The notes below the pieces were generated by a model, which saw only the letters and a program-made list of their open reading frames with translations, did not search any database and was not told where the DNA came from. Shown here one piece after another: positions 12,770 through 25,174 of a stretch of 51,671 bases of DNA (position 1 is the first letter of the stretch; every line of letters begins with the position of its first letter). A program made the position numbers and the translations under genes. This DNA comes from Pezizomycotina sp. ARF18 (lineage: Eukaryota > Ascomycota), in the NCBI GenBank assembly GCA_002224055.1, contig AZLU01000270.1, forward strand, positions 1 to 51,671, given 5' to 3'.

Positions 12770-14036
12770 ATGCAATCACATTGCCTCGCTTCGTCTCTGC
12801 CTCAGCTCTCTATGGCCCTCTGTCGCCGTGGCAGCTTGCGCTCGCTATGCCGCGCCAAACATCCCCTATCCGTTCTAAGGAAACTTGACGCCCGTCCCCG
12901 TCGTCACCAATACCACAGTACCACAAGCGCGGCAAGCGCCGCGAATGATATGGAACGCCAGCGCCGAGAGCTCCTAGACAACATCTATGCGCCATTCCGC
13001 AGGCTCGGCACGAACTCGGAACAGTACTGGAAGCTCGCCCGCAGCGGCGATTGCTGGTACAACCATTTCGACCCTGAGAACATCGAGGAGTATCAGCGAC
13101 TCGAGAAGGTCTTCGCAGCTGAACTTCGAGCGATTAATATGAGCCTTCGATCTCGGTCTATTAAGTTCGAAAAGCAACTAAAACTATCGACACTATACGC
13201 GCATCAGTCGTGCGCTATAGAAGCTAATCTGCTTAGCGTCGCGAGCGCCGTGCAGATTTCGAACAAGCTAATATCAAATTCCGTCTTCTCCCAAAAAAAT
13301 CTCAAACAACTCTCCGCAGCAGAATTACAACCCCTTCAAGCTCTTCCACCATCAATAACGGAGCTCTCGGAGCTCATCGATGCGCCGTCGCCGTCTTCGG
13401 AAGAGGTATCGTCGCAAGTTGCCGAACTACGGAACCACATCGTAGCTTCGCACTGGATCACGTCCACCGCAACAGTTTCCGAAACATCCGGCGTAAGCGA
13501 ACCAGAGATAAAGCTCCTTAACGCATTCCTCCTCAAAGACACGCTCTCAGAGAAGCTTTACGCGGCGTCCTGGGACCGCGTACATCACTAGGTGATTACC
13601 GGCAACTCCCCATCCGCGTCCGTTCGAAACCCTCCAAGTATTCCCTTACCACGCTGAAGTTCCCGCAGTAATGCAGCGGTACATACGCTGGCGGGATTTG
13701 GTACACACGAAGAAGGTATTACACCCGCTTATATTCGCCTGTAAGAGCTTTCTCTTCTTCGAGAGTGTACATCCGTTCCTGGATGGTAACGGAAGGGTCG
13801 GAAGGGTTATTATGCAGGATTATTTGATCAGGCAGGGTTATTTGCCGCCGTATATGGAGACGTGGACGAGGAAGGGCTATATAGATGCTGTTAAAGTTGC
13901 TTCGGAGGGGAAACCGGGGGATTTTGTGGAGATGATGCTGAGGGGGGAGTCAGATTCGATGGAGCTGGCTAAAGGAGATCTTTATAAAAATGGCAGTAGA
14001 CTGAGCGCTCCAGAGTTAATCAGAAGCACCCGATGA
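12770..14036 (+). CDS. Fic-domain protein (AMPylation-type), putative mitochondrial
   Basis: Fic enzymes usually transfer AMP from ATP to hydroxyl side chains of target proteins. The active-site loop HPFLDGNGRVGR, matching HPFx(D/E)GNGRxxR, is intact at 13770-13805 with catalytic His, acidic residue and Arg. Upstream, SCAIEAN (residues 147-153) matches the auto-inhibitory (S/T)xxxE helix, so this resembles a class II Fic protein regulated by its own N-terminal helix. Between them LGDYRQLPIRVR and VFPYHAEVPA match the conserved Fic core. The first 39 residues have no Asp or Glu and several Arg/Lys, as in a mitochondrial presequence; a second Met at residue 15 is an alternative start. The frame breaks twice, near 13587 and 13637, each by one missing base, though a 59-nt intron (13580-13638) could be imagined. 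I prefer frame breaks because the intervening bases encode conserved Fic residues. Full length would be about 420 residues. It sits alone between gene-free stretches. Confidence 0.9.
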
Positions 14037-14403
14037 TAATAGGGAGCACTATGTAAGTCCCGTAATTGTAGACTTAGAGTTTTAAGAAAAGAAAGAAGAA
14101 GAAAAAAGAACAGTGGAAGGCACTAGAAGAGTTATCCACTAACCCGGAGAACAATCACCAAGAAGTTCTTTATGCTGAATCCTCATGGGAATAAAAATTA
14201 AGCTCCTGAGCGACATATGTGAATGAGACCGGAAGGAATCAACAAAACAAACAAAAAATTTTCTTGTAATGTTTAGATACATGGTTCTCAAATCAGACAC
14301 AGATATCGATCTTACAATCTCATCATTAAACAGGTACTAGCGGAAGTGAAAGTAAGAAGACTTCCCTTGACACCGGCATCGCATATGTTGGAGTGTGCTA
14401 TTG

Positions 14404-14420
14404 ATATATATATATATATA
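14404..14420. repeat. (AT)n microsatellite
   Basis: Seventeen bases of alternating AT. Confidence 0.9.
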
Positions 14421-15652
14421 CGTAAAGCTAAAGACACGCACTCCAGAGTATCTCAGCTGTGACCAAATTAGTGGTGTATATTAATCTTCTCTTTTGCTCG
14501 CAGTTCAATCCCGGTCTAATGAGGCCACTGTTACTCAGCTGGCTCGGAAATCAGATTATCCGTCTTACATTTAAAGGGTTAATTGATATTTGTTCCAAGG
14601 ACCGTTAATAGCATGAAAGTTCTTGCCGTTCGTCACTATGAATTGAGACTCCGACACTTAACTAACTAATATATCTCTATACACTAGTCTCTATTTACTC
14701 TCTACTACTCGCAGTAGAATAGAGTTGCAGCTAGCTAATGAATCGCTCACCGTATACGCGTATATGGTGGTGTGCTGAGGGACTATCCAGCCACGTGGCC
14801 ACGACAAACCCCGCCGTAGACGCCAGCTTGGAGGAAGCGCGATCTCAGTATACGTCGAAAGCTGAGGTGTGAGAAGCATGTTATGTTGGCGTATAAAGCT
14901 TGTTATCCTTGACAACCGCCATGCCCGCGATGTCGCTGCATCTGGCCAAAACCTTAGGTTTTGAGCCCTCAACAAAGAACTTCACTATTCTTCCTGCTAT
15001 TAGCATTATAGCAGTCATAGCTAGCTATATTCCTATGTATTTAAAGGCAGACGTGCCTACAACTTGTGTATTTCAATCCTCATGCTCAATAAAATCCTTT
15101 TGCTCACATATATGATTTGGAAGGTTTGAACCTACATGTTACAGTCACAGTGAGCGAGCATTAGGTAAGTGAATACGGTTTCGCATGGTTTCAACGTAAA
15201 GCATACTACGAGTCGAGTACACGTAGATCAATTAAATCAATCGAATCGCGATCATTATGACTATGCGGATACTCAAGTAAATGCCGTTCACTTTTCAGAA
15301 GGGTCGAATCCCTCGCCACGAGAAAATCAAGCTGCTTCTACCTTTTGAGATGCTATACACCTATGCACGCCGCCGTGTCCCCGATTCGACATGCTTTATA
15401 ATAGCAAATCGACTCCGGGCTTTCAAACCAACCAGTAAGTATACAGGGACCATTGGGTTTTGCCCTGCTTCATTGGGGAGAACACGTCATAGAGATTAGC
15501 TTGTTGGTTTTCTTATTGCTCGTAACTCCGATTCCTGGCATAGTTTTTTTTGTTATTCAGCGACGAATACTACGTCTTTCATTCCTAGAGAATATATATT
15601 AACCCTATATATCATAGAAACTACCAAGTAAGCGTGATAATATCTTGTAGTT

Positions 15653-15666
15653 ATTCTCTAGAGAAT
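15653..15666. repeat. 14-bp perfect palindrome ATTCTCTAGAGAAT
   Basis: A perfect self-complementary 14-mer. Related words (AGAGAAT, TTCTCTAG) recur within the next 40 bases, so this small patch is enriched in the same half-site. No gene lies nearby. Confidence 0.85.
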
Positions 15667-15724
15667 TACCAGAGAATCAAAATGTTTCGATTTTTCTCTA
15701 GTAAGAGACCATCAGGCTTTAGCT

Positions 15725-15756
15725 ATCAAAAAAAAGCTTTTTTTTTTTTTTTGATA
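15725..15756. repeat. Hairpin-forming A8-GC-T15 palindrome with TATC/GATA ends
   Basis: TATC is followed by A8, GC, T15 and GATA. The arms are complementary with unequal run lengths, giving a possible hairpin centred on AGCT. It may be a relic of an inverted repeat or a slippage product. Confidence 0.8.
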
Positions 15757-18700
15757 CTTACCTTAAACCCCAGTAATTATAATTGTCACAGCCAATAACC
15801 ATTAGCCAATTCCCATACCAAAACACGGCTAAGTCAACAAGCATGGGCTCTGTATTTCGCTCATAATTCATCTCAATCAACATCCAGAACTAAATGATAC
15901 AAATCGCTACCATGGACGAATGTTAACCCTTGTCTCTGATAGTACTAGGTACACAGCTGTGCCAGCTCATGAGCAATCATGCTTCAGCAGTTTTCTCCGA
16001 GTCATAAACCAAATCATTCCGCGGATTGTGGAGACCCTTGAATCTCTAACACCGGTAGCAAGATGCGAACGCCGTAACATGCTCTCCACAGTTATATGCG
16101 CAACTCGTTACCATTGGGTCGCGATATGAGCATATAATCGATTCCGACATTCCAATTTTTTTGCCCCCTGAAGCAACGTATCATGATCTGAGATCCAACT
16201 TGATCCTGTAGGCGAGGTCCAAACGCTCTCATGAAAGAAATGTGTGATTGGCGAGTTGCGTCGATACGAAAGTTAATACGACTCTAGCTTGAGATACATT
16301 AGTAATACTATCGAGTATACACATATTCAATACAGAAAGCGAGTTCAGGATCGCATCGATATATCGCGAAAGACTTTGCATAAACGTAGACTTCATAGCC
16401 GTCTTTGGCCTTTGAGGAGTAGCGGTAATATTCCAAGTCAAATAGCCTTGTTGTCAGATCAGAGCAAGGCTGTCGCGAACACAACAGTCTATTGAACAAC
16501 ACTTCGAAACATAGGAAGACTCCAAGCCAAAGATCCCAAATTTCGAGTCATATAGCGTTGAAGCGAGATGAATCTACCTAACCCGTCAGGTTCTGAGTGC
16601 CAGTTTACCAACTCTCAGTGGCAATAACATGATTATGAAGACCTAGCGATTCGCAGTCCGCCTTCCCAACTGTCAAAGATATCAAAATCTCCATGCTACT
16701 AACTAGCTCCATCAGGTCATGTATCTTCCGCTATTAGCCCGACTATATGAAGTTTTAAACTCTATTAAAGCGCTGATTATAAGATACTCCCTTATAAATA
16801 ATTTTCTTTACGAATTTATAATGGCAATAACGCGCTATACCATCTACGACTGAAGCTAGAGAAAGATTATTTTTTCACAACAGCGGTATTACTCCTAATC
16901 TCTGGCTAAATTTGTAGCACTCGTACAATCTCTCTATAGGTATTCCTCCCAATAGATTTAATTCAACGGAGACCAACCGAAACGTGAAGCCTATAAACAT
17001 AGACTCTTCTGAAAACTTAAGGCTGGAATTTTGCAGGGTACCAAATTTGTCCCTCATCTGAACACACACAAGGGTTTATAAAGAGCTTAGATTCAGTAAT
17101 GCAGATAGTAAAACCAACAAATCAAAATGTCACAAGAACGTGTGTGCGGAGCCCCATTGATAACTTCCAGCTCAGCTTCGGACTATTCTCATTTCGTGGT
17201 TTTCCATCTGAGACTTCTCCCTTGTTTACTAGTAGAGAGGCTGGGTACGAGACGACCTGAGACCGCTGGCACGGAATAAAGAGCTCAGAGAGCCGGTGGA
17301 ACGATCACCACGAAGAACGATCAGCATAATATACTGTAAGCGCTTGATGACTACCAACAATCTTTTATTGCCCCCATTATAACAGCTCCTGCTGCCACCG
17401 ATCCGCTAGAATGAGCTCTATCTACTTCCCAATAAAACATGACTTAATTAAATATTATGCAATGTCATTCCGCATCGAACTTGGGAGATCGGATAATTAA
17501 GAGCATCTAGACTCTCACCGTAATGGGATAAAACAATATTGCACACAATCCACATATACTCCGTCGTAGATGCTAGAACGCCAGGCATATATACGGCCTT
17601 CCGCGTAGCAAAAGTGCTGGTCGCACTCATGCCCAGCAAAACAGAACGGGAAAAAATCACCAATAGTAACAACTCTAATCGGAAAACAAGAACGCTTCTG
17701 GAAGCAGTATTGGGTTAGTCCAGTATCCCCTCCGAGATACCAGGCTAGTATTGGACAGTAATCAAGCATTATAGTTAAATATTAACGGCCAATACTGTAT
17801 ACCGCTAATCGTCTTAACATTCTAGAGACATTCAGGAAGAATAATACTTATTCCTTCAACTGCTGACGATATGCAAACCACAAATCCGTAGCGTAGGTTT
17901 ATCCCTTTGTTGTAACGGAACAGTAATCACGCCCATCTACACGCGTCATAACAAAAGCCCTGAATTGTAAAACAACCCGGCATACATTATTCCGCACTCG
18001 AAGCGACCACCAGGACCATAATATGAGATGAAGTTACTCAGGAACCATTGATGCGGATCCTTCAATATAGAGCAAAATAGTCAGCTCGATGCTACTGAAT
18101 CTAAGCATGGTTGTCGTTATCAGCAACGAAAGAAACAGATGGGTTGTATTCTAGCACAGCAAATGAATTGGCATACGTACCAAGCAAATAGTGCGAAAGT
18201 TGATAACATCTCCAAACATTCCTTTCGAAACGGTAAGGGCAGCGTTATATATGTCACGACAAAGTTATTCGACGCCTTATAACACCTCCAAGGGCTTCAG
18301 CATCGAACTTGTCATCGATAGTGACATTATCGCTTTACCGTAGGAGCCCTCTAATAAATCAAATCTTTACTTGAATTCCTTTTAACGTAAAGGTGATTGC
18401 GTAGACGTACTAGAATAGATATACCCAGTCAACAGTCAACAATCATTTGTAGTTCGCCCGTCAACTTCAATTCGCCAGATACTTTTTTTCGTTCACCGCG
18501 ACGAGAGAAATCCTATAAGGATAATTTGGACGTTCCCGATGCGTCGTCTACATTAAGTATTGAATCTTGAGGCGCAAATTTCTTAGTATAGTTTCACAAT
18601 ACGAGCCTTGCGTGCATCACGCACTACACCACCCAAAATATGCGAATTCATGGTATCTCAACTACTTGTAACGATCCCGTTATCGCGGTCCACAGGTGAC

Positions 18701-20384
18701 TCATATTTAAGCCCAGAGCCATATGCCGGATAGAGCACCTAGGAGATTGCAGACATATTCTAAGTTCCGAAATTAAATTAAGTCAAACTATACCGCCGAT
18801 AATTCTGATAGCTGGATGCGTTACGATATGGAAGGAGCGTGGACCTCGTGGGCTATCGGACTACAATTAGTGCCCTCCGATATGGACAGCTAAGCTTGAA
18901 ACAAATTCACCGCGGTACCACAATTCTCCGATACGATCGTACGAATCCGACTATGCGATCGTCTCATATTCTCCGACTCTCCGATCAGGAGCGTGTGATA
19001 TCTGTATGCTAAAAGTTACCTGTAGTAAATTGCGTTACCGGCATGACGAAATTCAGGCCACAGATAACCCAGGAATCCATCGTTATCGGAATATCTCCAG
19101 CAAATGCCGATATTGTAACTAGCAAAAACAAGGACGCAGAGATGCCGACGGCCGCCCAGCCATAGACACAACAGCCGCCCGACAGAGGAAAATACAAAGG
19201 CTTCCTCTTCATCATCTCAAACAAATACTTTGTTTCTTGATGTGGAGACTCCTATCGACCATAGCTTTTTATTTCATCGCCGCAAATATCCCCAACCAAT
19301 AAAATTACTTGAAGCGACGACTCGCGCTGTAACTGCCCTTATATAAAGACAATATTCATTCACATAGGTGTTGTAAACTTATCTACGGGGCTATTCATAA
19401 TGCGGTCCTTGTGCCGTGGCGCCATGGCCTACGTATAGGCAAATAATCATCGGCGTGCGTCAGTTCATATGACACCATGAATCCGTACCCATCACTCAAC
19501 CCATAGGGAAACTCAATATGAAGTATCTCTACGATGGGAGACGGGCTCCAAGATAACGCTACCAAAGCGGTAATAAACTAGAGAGAAGTATTCCGGATGT
19601 TACTAGCCTCTCATCATAATCTTCCTCGTAATGCGGACACTGAATGCGTAATAAAATGCCATGACTCTCCACAATAAACAATATATAAAATTCCGTGCCC
19701 GCGGAGTATAGTGACAGAAATTCCTCGAATTTCGGCGGATAATCTTCAAAGACCGAATTCAAGTATATACTCAAGCGCGTCCATGATCCTTGCAAAAAAA
19801 AACTCCACGAACCAGCGATACCAAATTGCTTGGTACTGCTACAAGGTGATAATATCATGAAACTAGCCATTTAAAGACACCGATCATAAGAAATATCTTC
19901 AAGCGACGCGACGCCGACTTAATAGCCCACTAGAGCAAATCCGACAACACACAAATTTTACCTGAATATAAAATAGTTAGTGGGAGGGAGGGATGTACGT
20001 TAAGCTATTACGCTAAAAATGGGACAATCATTCTAGGCGTTTAACGAGTGGTAGCGGATAACATCTGAGGAAGACGAGAGAAAGTATAAGATTTCCTGTG
20101 TTCAAACAAAGCACACCTCGACCTCCGTATTATCAAAGCAATGACGGACCAACAAGCATCACATAGTTGAAAAACACGCAAAGCCACAGAGGTTACCAAG
20201 AACTTCGTATAAATGGAGGCAAGGATAGGATCAAGATAAATATAAACATTAGAACTTTTGTATTCCCTGTAGTTAGGCTATATCATGTATCTGGGTATTT
20301 AACTAATAACTACAAATTCCCAAAACGCTATTTTCCATTTCCTATCGCATCTTAAAAAGAGGCAAGCATTATAGACCGCATTCG

Positions 20385-21933
20385 CTACGTAGAAGAATAA
20401 ACAACCCAACTCAAATCATCAACCTCCTCCTCCCTATTAACGTCCCCCGTCCTCGTAACCGCAATACTAGGCCTCGCCACAATCTTCCCACTCATGCGCG
20501 TCGTAGTACCATCCGCATCGGACTCGTTACTAGTACTAGCAGTCCACATCAGGCTCCCCGGTTCCGCTAGCGGCTTCTCGTGCCCGTGACCAAAACTATC
20601 TACCCTCCTCCTACCTTTTTCCCCTCGGGTCTTCGACGGAATCGAAATATACGCTCGTCATATTGGGCACGTGGTCCGGGTGACGGCGGGGGTCGACGTA
20701 TTCACCGAGGAATTTTGCGAACATGGGTTTTAAGGACGGTAGGCTGGCGCAGATTATACCGACGGCGAACTCGACGACTGACCAGAGGAGCAGGGTACGT
20801 TGTCCCTGAGTATAGAAAAAAAAAAAAATAGAATGTTAGTAAACCGTATTCTATTGCTCAAGCGCTTTACCAGGGAACAATAAATAGGAAGGAGAAAGAA
20901 GTGAAGGACATACAAGTAGGATCATTCGTCTTCCCCGGCGCCTTAAGCGTCCTCAACCTAAAGACCTCGGTAAGGATAGTAAACATCCCCATCGCGAAAA
21001 TAAAAATAAGAATAAAGCGCTGTCGCTTCGGCATGCGGACTTTGTACAGCGTGTGCACCGGTAGAAAGTAGATTATCAGGTCGCTGACGATGTTCAGGTA
21101 CGCGAGCGATTCCCAGAACGCGGAGCGGTTCATGCAGTAGCCTCCCTTTATCGAGATATCCCAAGCGTACGCGACGGGAGTACATTGGAAGACCGTGGCT
21201 ACGTCGGTGGCGAACGTAATACCGGCTGTTACTGCCATCATGACGTCTGTATACGGCGTTAACTGGATATTAGTTTGTCCATTCTCGTGATTCAAAAACA
21301 TGTTTCCGTAGTGGTGAGTTGTGGGCTGGCTCTTACAAACAGATATCTTCATCCACTGATCTATACGGAGGCAAAAAAGGAGGATCGATACCTTTATCAA
21401 CCCGATAGAAGTGAAGTAGAATAGTTGACCGACGATTAGAAGCTGAGTCAGGTTAGCTACTCGGACTCAATATGAGTACATAATAAATTGAAGCATTGCA
21501 TATAGGGTACATATTCACCTTGAGAGTCGTCTTTGGGTCCACCGTTTTTGGAACGTTCCGCATGTGGCTTCCGTAGCCATATTGAATGACTGTGGAGACA
21601 GTTAGCGAATTGTGAGCTTGAGAAACGTTATATTAGAACTAGAACGAGAAATGAAATACTTACGAACAATCAGATCAATACAAAGGCCTAGCCACATATC
21701 TAGTACAGCAAAGGAACGTATAGGGATTAGGTTACGACATAACACAAGAACATATCAGGGTCTGGGTAATATACCAGCGCAAGTAATATGAACCAGTCGT
21801 CATTCCACAGCTTAACCCGTCTCCACCGGACCCAAAATCTTAAAGCTACTACTATAGTAGCCAAACTCAAACAAAACGGGATGACGAACAGGACTTCGGG
21901 TATTCTGGTTTCCTTGTTGTTTAGAATCGTCAT
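20385..21933 (-). CDS. PTH11/SAT4-type integral membrane protein (fungal rhodopsin-like family)
   Basis: Members are seven-helix fungal membrane proteins, often called rhodopsin-domain, SAT4 or Pth11-like; some act as receptors, most are uncharacterised. I can trace six exons. Exon 1 starts at ATG 21933 and encodes the first membrane helix. Introns lie at about 21774-21700, 21663-21590, 21518-21443, 21336-21247 and 20913-20806. The last has a GTATGT donor and a perfect TACTAAC branch point. Family signatures include QYGYGSHMRNV, LYxxxIGLIKVSILLF-type sequence in exon 4, VFQCTPVAYAWD and WSVVEFAVGIICASLPSLKP in the last helix. The tail is Ser/Thr-rich and cytosolic. The frame breaks by one base just before WSVVEF and again at a GGGGAAAAAGG run near 20620. 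With both bridged the stop is the TAG at 20385-20387. The exon 1 to exon 2 phase does not match and may hide another indel. Confidence 0.88.
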
Positions 21934-24446
21934 GTTTTCTCTCGCTTCAACGTCGTGACGCCGTAGGCCATAAATATAATAAGTATACACAACAAGAGGA
22001 TTTCTCCTACAAGCTTTCCGTCTCCGACGACTTATTTAAGCGCTTGTAGAATTATAATTACATAAGATGAAGGGAGAAAAAGGTTGTTGGGACCTGATGG
22101 CTTTATAAAACAAATTTTCGTGTAAGCATCAGAAATCTTCGCTTCCAGGGAAAAGGTGCCCGTATAGCTTCATTTTCAAAAGGAGGGTGTGTTCAAGCCA
22201 CCCACGATGAGTGAGTGGGAAACGAGCGAATTATTATTATATCCGCGGATCCGGGCCCGCCGCATTCGAGTTAGCTTCCTCTGTGACAGAGACCCCAACA
22301 GCTACCAAGAATAACAGATTTTGCCCCAAACTCCTGAGTCCTGAATATTATTTTCTCCAGGTGTTCCTTTTTTAGCGAACGGGCGCGAAACTCTCGCCCT
22401 GCTTTCCTCAGATCCTCTCCCTCCAGGAGGTCCCCAAACAAAAAACTTTTTTTTTATAGGAATTGTGATTCTGGGCTTTTGTGGATGCCCAATATTAGGC
22501 GACGACCGCTGAAAGAGCAGCAAATCTGACCAGGATCCAGCGTTAAGAGGTGTGGGGGCCCATCTTTCTCTGCATGTGCCATGTGCTGCTCTCAGTTTCA
22601 AATTGCGGCTCGTTTTGGGAAAGACTCGCCCTCTACCGCTAATTCGGATTATACGTGTGTTGTAGGCCCTTTTCAAAAAGGGGGTTGGTTGTTGGTTATT
22701 GGTTCAGAGGTGGTTTGTGACCGTCTGATTCCCAGAGATTAGCCGAAGGGGATCTCTTGAGCAGAATCCGGGTTCTTGTCTAGTACCTATTCGGCGATCA
22801 GCCTCAGGTTGTCTGCAGTCATAAGCAAAAAATAGAACACTTCGAAGGGAAAACAAGCGGAAGAAACAAAATATATAGGAGGGGAGTCTCAATCCAACCG
22901 ATGTCAGCCAGCAGACATGCTGCCACATGGGAAACGACTTGACAGTATCAACTATCCCTAATCGAGTTGAAATGAAATAAATGCTGACGTCTTCGAGAAA
23001 TCAAAGACAATAACAATATAACGATAGTTCCTCTTCCTAGCAAGCGAACATTTGCCCAAAAATTGTCGAACTCAAGTTTGAGAAAATACCAGCCTGACCT
23101 TAGATATATTTTCTCCCTTTCGTGATTCTCGAAACATTTGCCTTTGAAGTTGCTTGGAAGATCCAAGCAGGGAACGTTGCACGAGAAGCAGGCACTATTT
23201 TAGCGTCCGCCGGTGATGGGTCGGTTAATTTAGTGATGTGCTCCCTGTCAGCCTCCTAGTGGCATGAAGCGAGAAAGAAAACCGTTTGAGAAGCTTCGAC
23301 GTGGTGTCGAGCCAGAACCGATTCCTGACACTTTTGAGAAAAAACAATTGAAATGAGTTATATTCTAGAGGAACGCAGTGAAATATCACTAGAAGCTTCT
23401 CCAAAGGTTGGATCTCTATATGAATTGGTGTGAGCCTATTGGCCCGGACAAAAAAGAAACCCAATTGTATTTCTCCTTGGTCGCTTCTGTCTCCCAAATC
23501 TGCCTGCATGTTGAGGATCAAGGGTCAACAATAACTCTTGTTTGTATTCGCGAGACGGGACCCCAGGGTGCCAGTAAACATTTCGCAGAGCTTACAGGGA
23601 AAGCTTCAAAAGAAAACCGGACCTATAAGCTCTAAAGATGAAACGAAACTTTTTCGCAAGGCAGGGTTCTTCCTGGTTCCGGTGATTGCCCATTGCTGGA
23701 GTCCTGTATGTCAAAGAAAAGGATAATTTCAGCAAACTTATTCCACAAATCTCAAAGAAGCCCAAACAAACGCGAATTCCAGGCATTTGTCGGTATTTGA
23801 TATGGTTGGTTGTCCAGCTGTTAAATCGTTCTTCCTCGTAAAACAGCCACCGGAGATCGACTCGCAGGGCCATGACTCGAGAGCTTCGGCAGCTCCCAAA
23901 ACGGTAAGGCTCATTCCCTTTTTCCCTCAACTAGGGCAAAACAGCTCCAGGAGTTTGCGGTGGCGTTACTTTCTTGTGCTACGAGAGTGTTGAGGCTCCG
24001 GGAGGGGGACACGGGGGCTTGTTGAAAATACTGACTAGCTGTTAAGAGATCGAGAGAAGAATAGTAAAAATTATACGGATGAAAATAGAAATAGTTGATA
24101 CATCGCCGTCTTTCTTCGTTACACGATAGCAGCCGTAAAGGCCGTTAAAAAAAAGGTCTTTGTTTCAAATTTCCAGACGAATTTAGCACAGCAATGTCAT
24201 CATGTAAGGCGGGTTCTTGTACGACTTCGCTGCTGCTGCGAGGTGAGGTAGATTTTCTGGTCCCTGCAGCTAAAGCTGCGCCAATAAGGGTCACCAAAAT
24301 AGCAGCTACAGCTCTCCCACACCAAAAAAAAAATTATAAAACGACGAAAAATTTTGCGTAACAAAACCAACAATAACCTCCTCACAACACTCCGCTACCA
24401 CCATCATCACCACTCACCACACTCTCTCCCCTCGGCCCGCCTCGTA
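21934..24446. other. Region without recognisable genes
   Basis: No gene can be supported. The longest open frame, 22302-22676 on the minus strand, is Arg/Pro/Gly-rich, lacks a known motif and looks like chance. Composition is mixed, with short A/T runs. A fragment near 23660-23700 (GGTTCC and GCCCATTGCTGG words) weakly resembles the reverse complement of sequence near 41745-41790, which could mean a shared, very diverged repeat. Confidence 0.4.
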
Positions 24447-25174
24447 ATGCTCCCCACCCCTTCAACCTCCCACATCCCCCACAGCACAATCTACCCCCCG
24501 CCGAAGACTCCTACTCCTCCTAGACTCCTCTCCACCCCACCGAAACAACCTTCCTCTCCTCCCGCTTCCCACCCTCCTCACCAACGGCCCTCCTCGTCGA
24601 ACTAGGAACCGGTTCCGGTATCGTCCGCATTCGTCCTGCAACACGCACAACCACACATATTCTGCCGGGGAATTATGGGTATAGCGGTAGACATCAATTC
24701 CCACGCTTCGCTCGCCGCGAAACAAACCATTGATATGGCGGTACGGGAGGGAGTGGGAGTGTGTTATTGGGCAGTATTACGGCGGATTTAACGAGTTCGA
24801 TACGCGGCGGTGTAGTTGACGTGTTGGTCTTTAATCCGCCGTATGTACCTACTCCAACGCTCCCCACACTCCCATCCCCAACAACATCAACTACCACAAC
24901 TTCGCCGGATAACGTCGACGACGACCTCCTCTCCCTCTCCTGCAACGGCGGCATCGACGGCATGGAAGTCACCAACCGCGTGCTAGAAAATCTAGACGAA
25001 ATCCTCAGCCCCCGCGGCGTATTCTACTTACTGTTGTGTAAGAGGAATAAACCGCTCGAAGTAGCGGAACGGATACGCGGTATGGGAGAGGGGTGGAATG
25101 TAGAATGTGTGGTGGAGAAGAGGTGCGGGTGGGAGGTGCTGAGTATTTGGAGGATTTGGAGGGGTGGGACGTGA
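24447..25174 (+). CDS. MTQ2: MTQ2: eRF1 glutamine N5-methyltransferase catalytic subunit
   Basis: Mtq2 (HemK2/N6AMT1 family) with partner Trm112 methylates the Gln of the GGQ motif in release factor eRF1, in the cytosol, using S-adenosylmethionine. The start MLPTPSTSH is typical of fungal members. Motif I, VELGTGSGIV, lies at 24596-24625; an acidic SAM-ribose loop with VDIN at 24687-24698; and the catalytic NPPY tetrapeptide, within VFNPPYVPT, at 24831-24842. The C-terminal part has the usual GVFYLLL strand and ends at TGA 25172-25174. Length is about 242 residues if bridged, close to the yeast enzyme. At least four single-base frame breaks occur: near 24500 in CCCCCGCCG, near 24520, near 24628 and near 24760. 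Each restores a conserved frame if one base is added. It converges with ERG25 and has no visible intron. Confidence 0.92.

Larger units (their letters stand above)
14037..20384. other. Long stretch without recognisable genes
   Basis: I see no gene. All open frames are under about 105 codons, without motifs or intron signals I can link. Composition resembles 6.05-12.77 kb, with few homopolymers and no obvious repeats apart from an AT microsatellite near 14.4 kb and two palindromes near 15.7 kb. A stretch near 18.85-18.99 kb repeats short words such as CTCCGA and CGATCGT in a loose way. Confidence 0.5.

Noticed and set aside
13580-13638. 59-nt GT-AG intron in the Fic gene
   Set aside because: The supposed intron encodes the conserved LGDYRQLPIRVR segment of Fic proteins, so two single-base breaks explain the data better.
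23650-23710. Similarity to the reverse complement near 41745-41790 as a dispersed transposon
   Set aside because: Only short words match; no terminal repeats, target-site duplications or transposase/reverse transcriptase motifs are visible.
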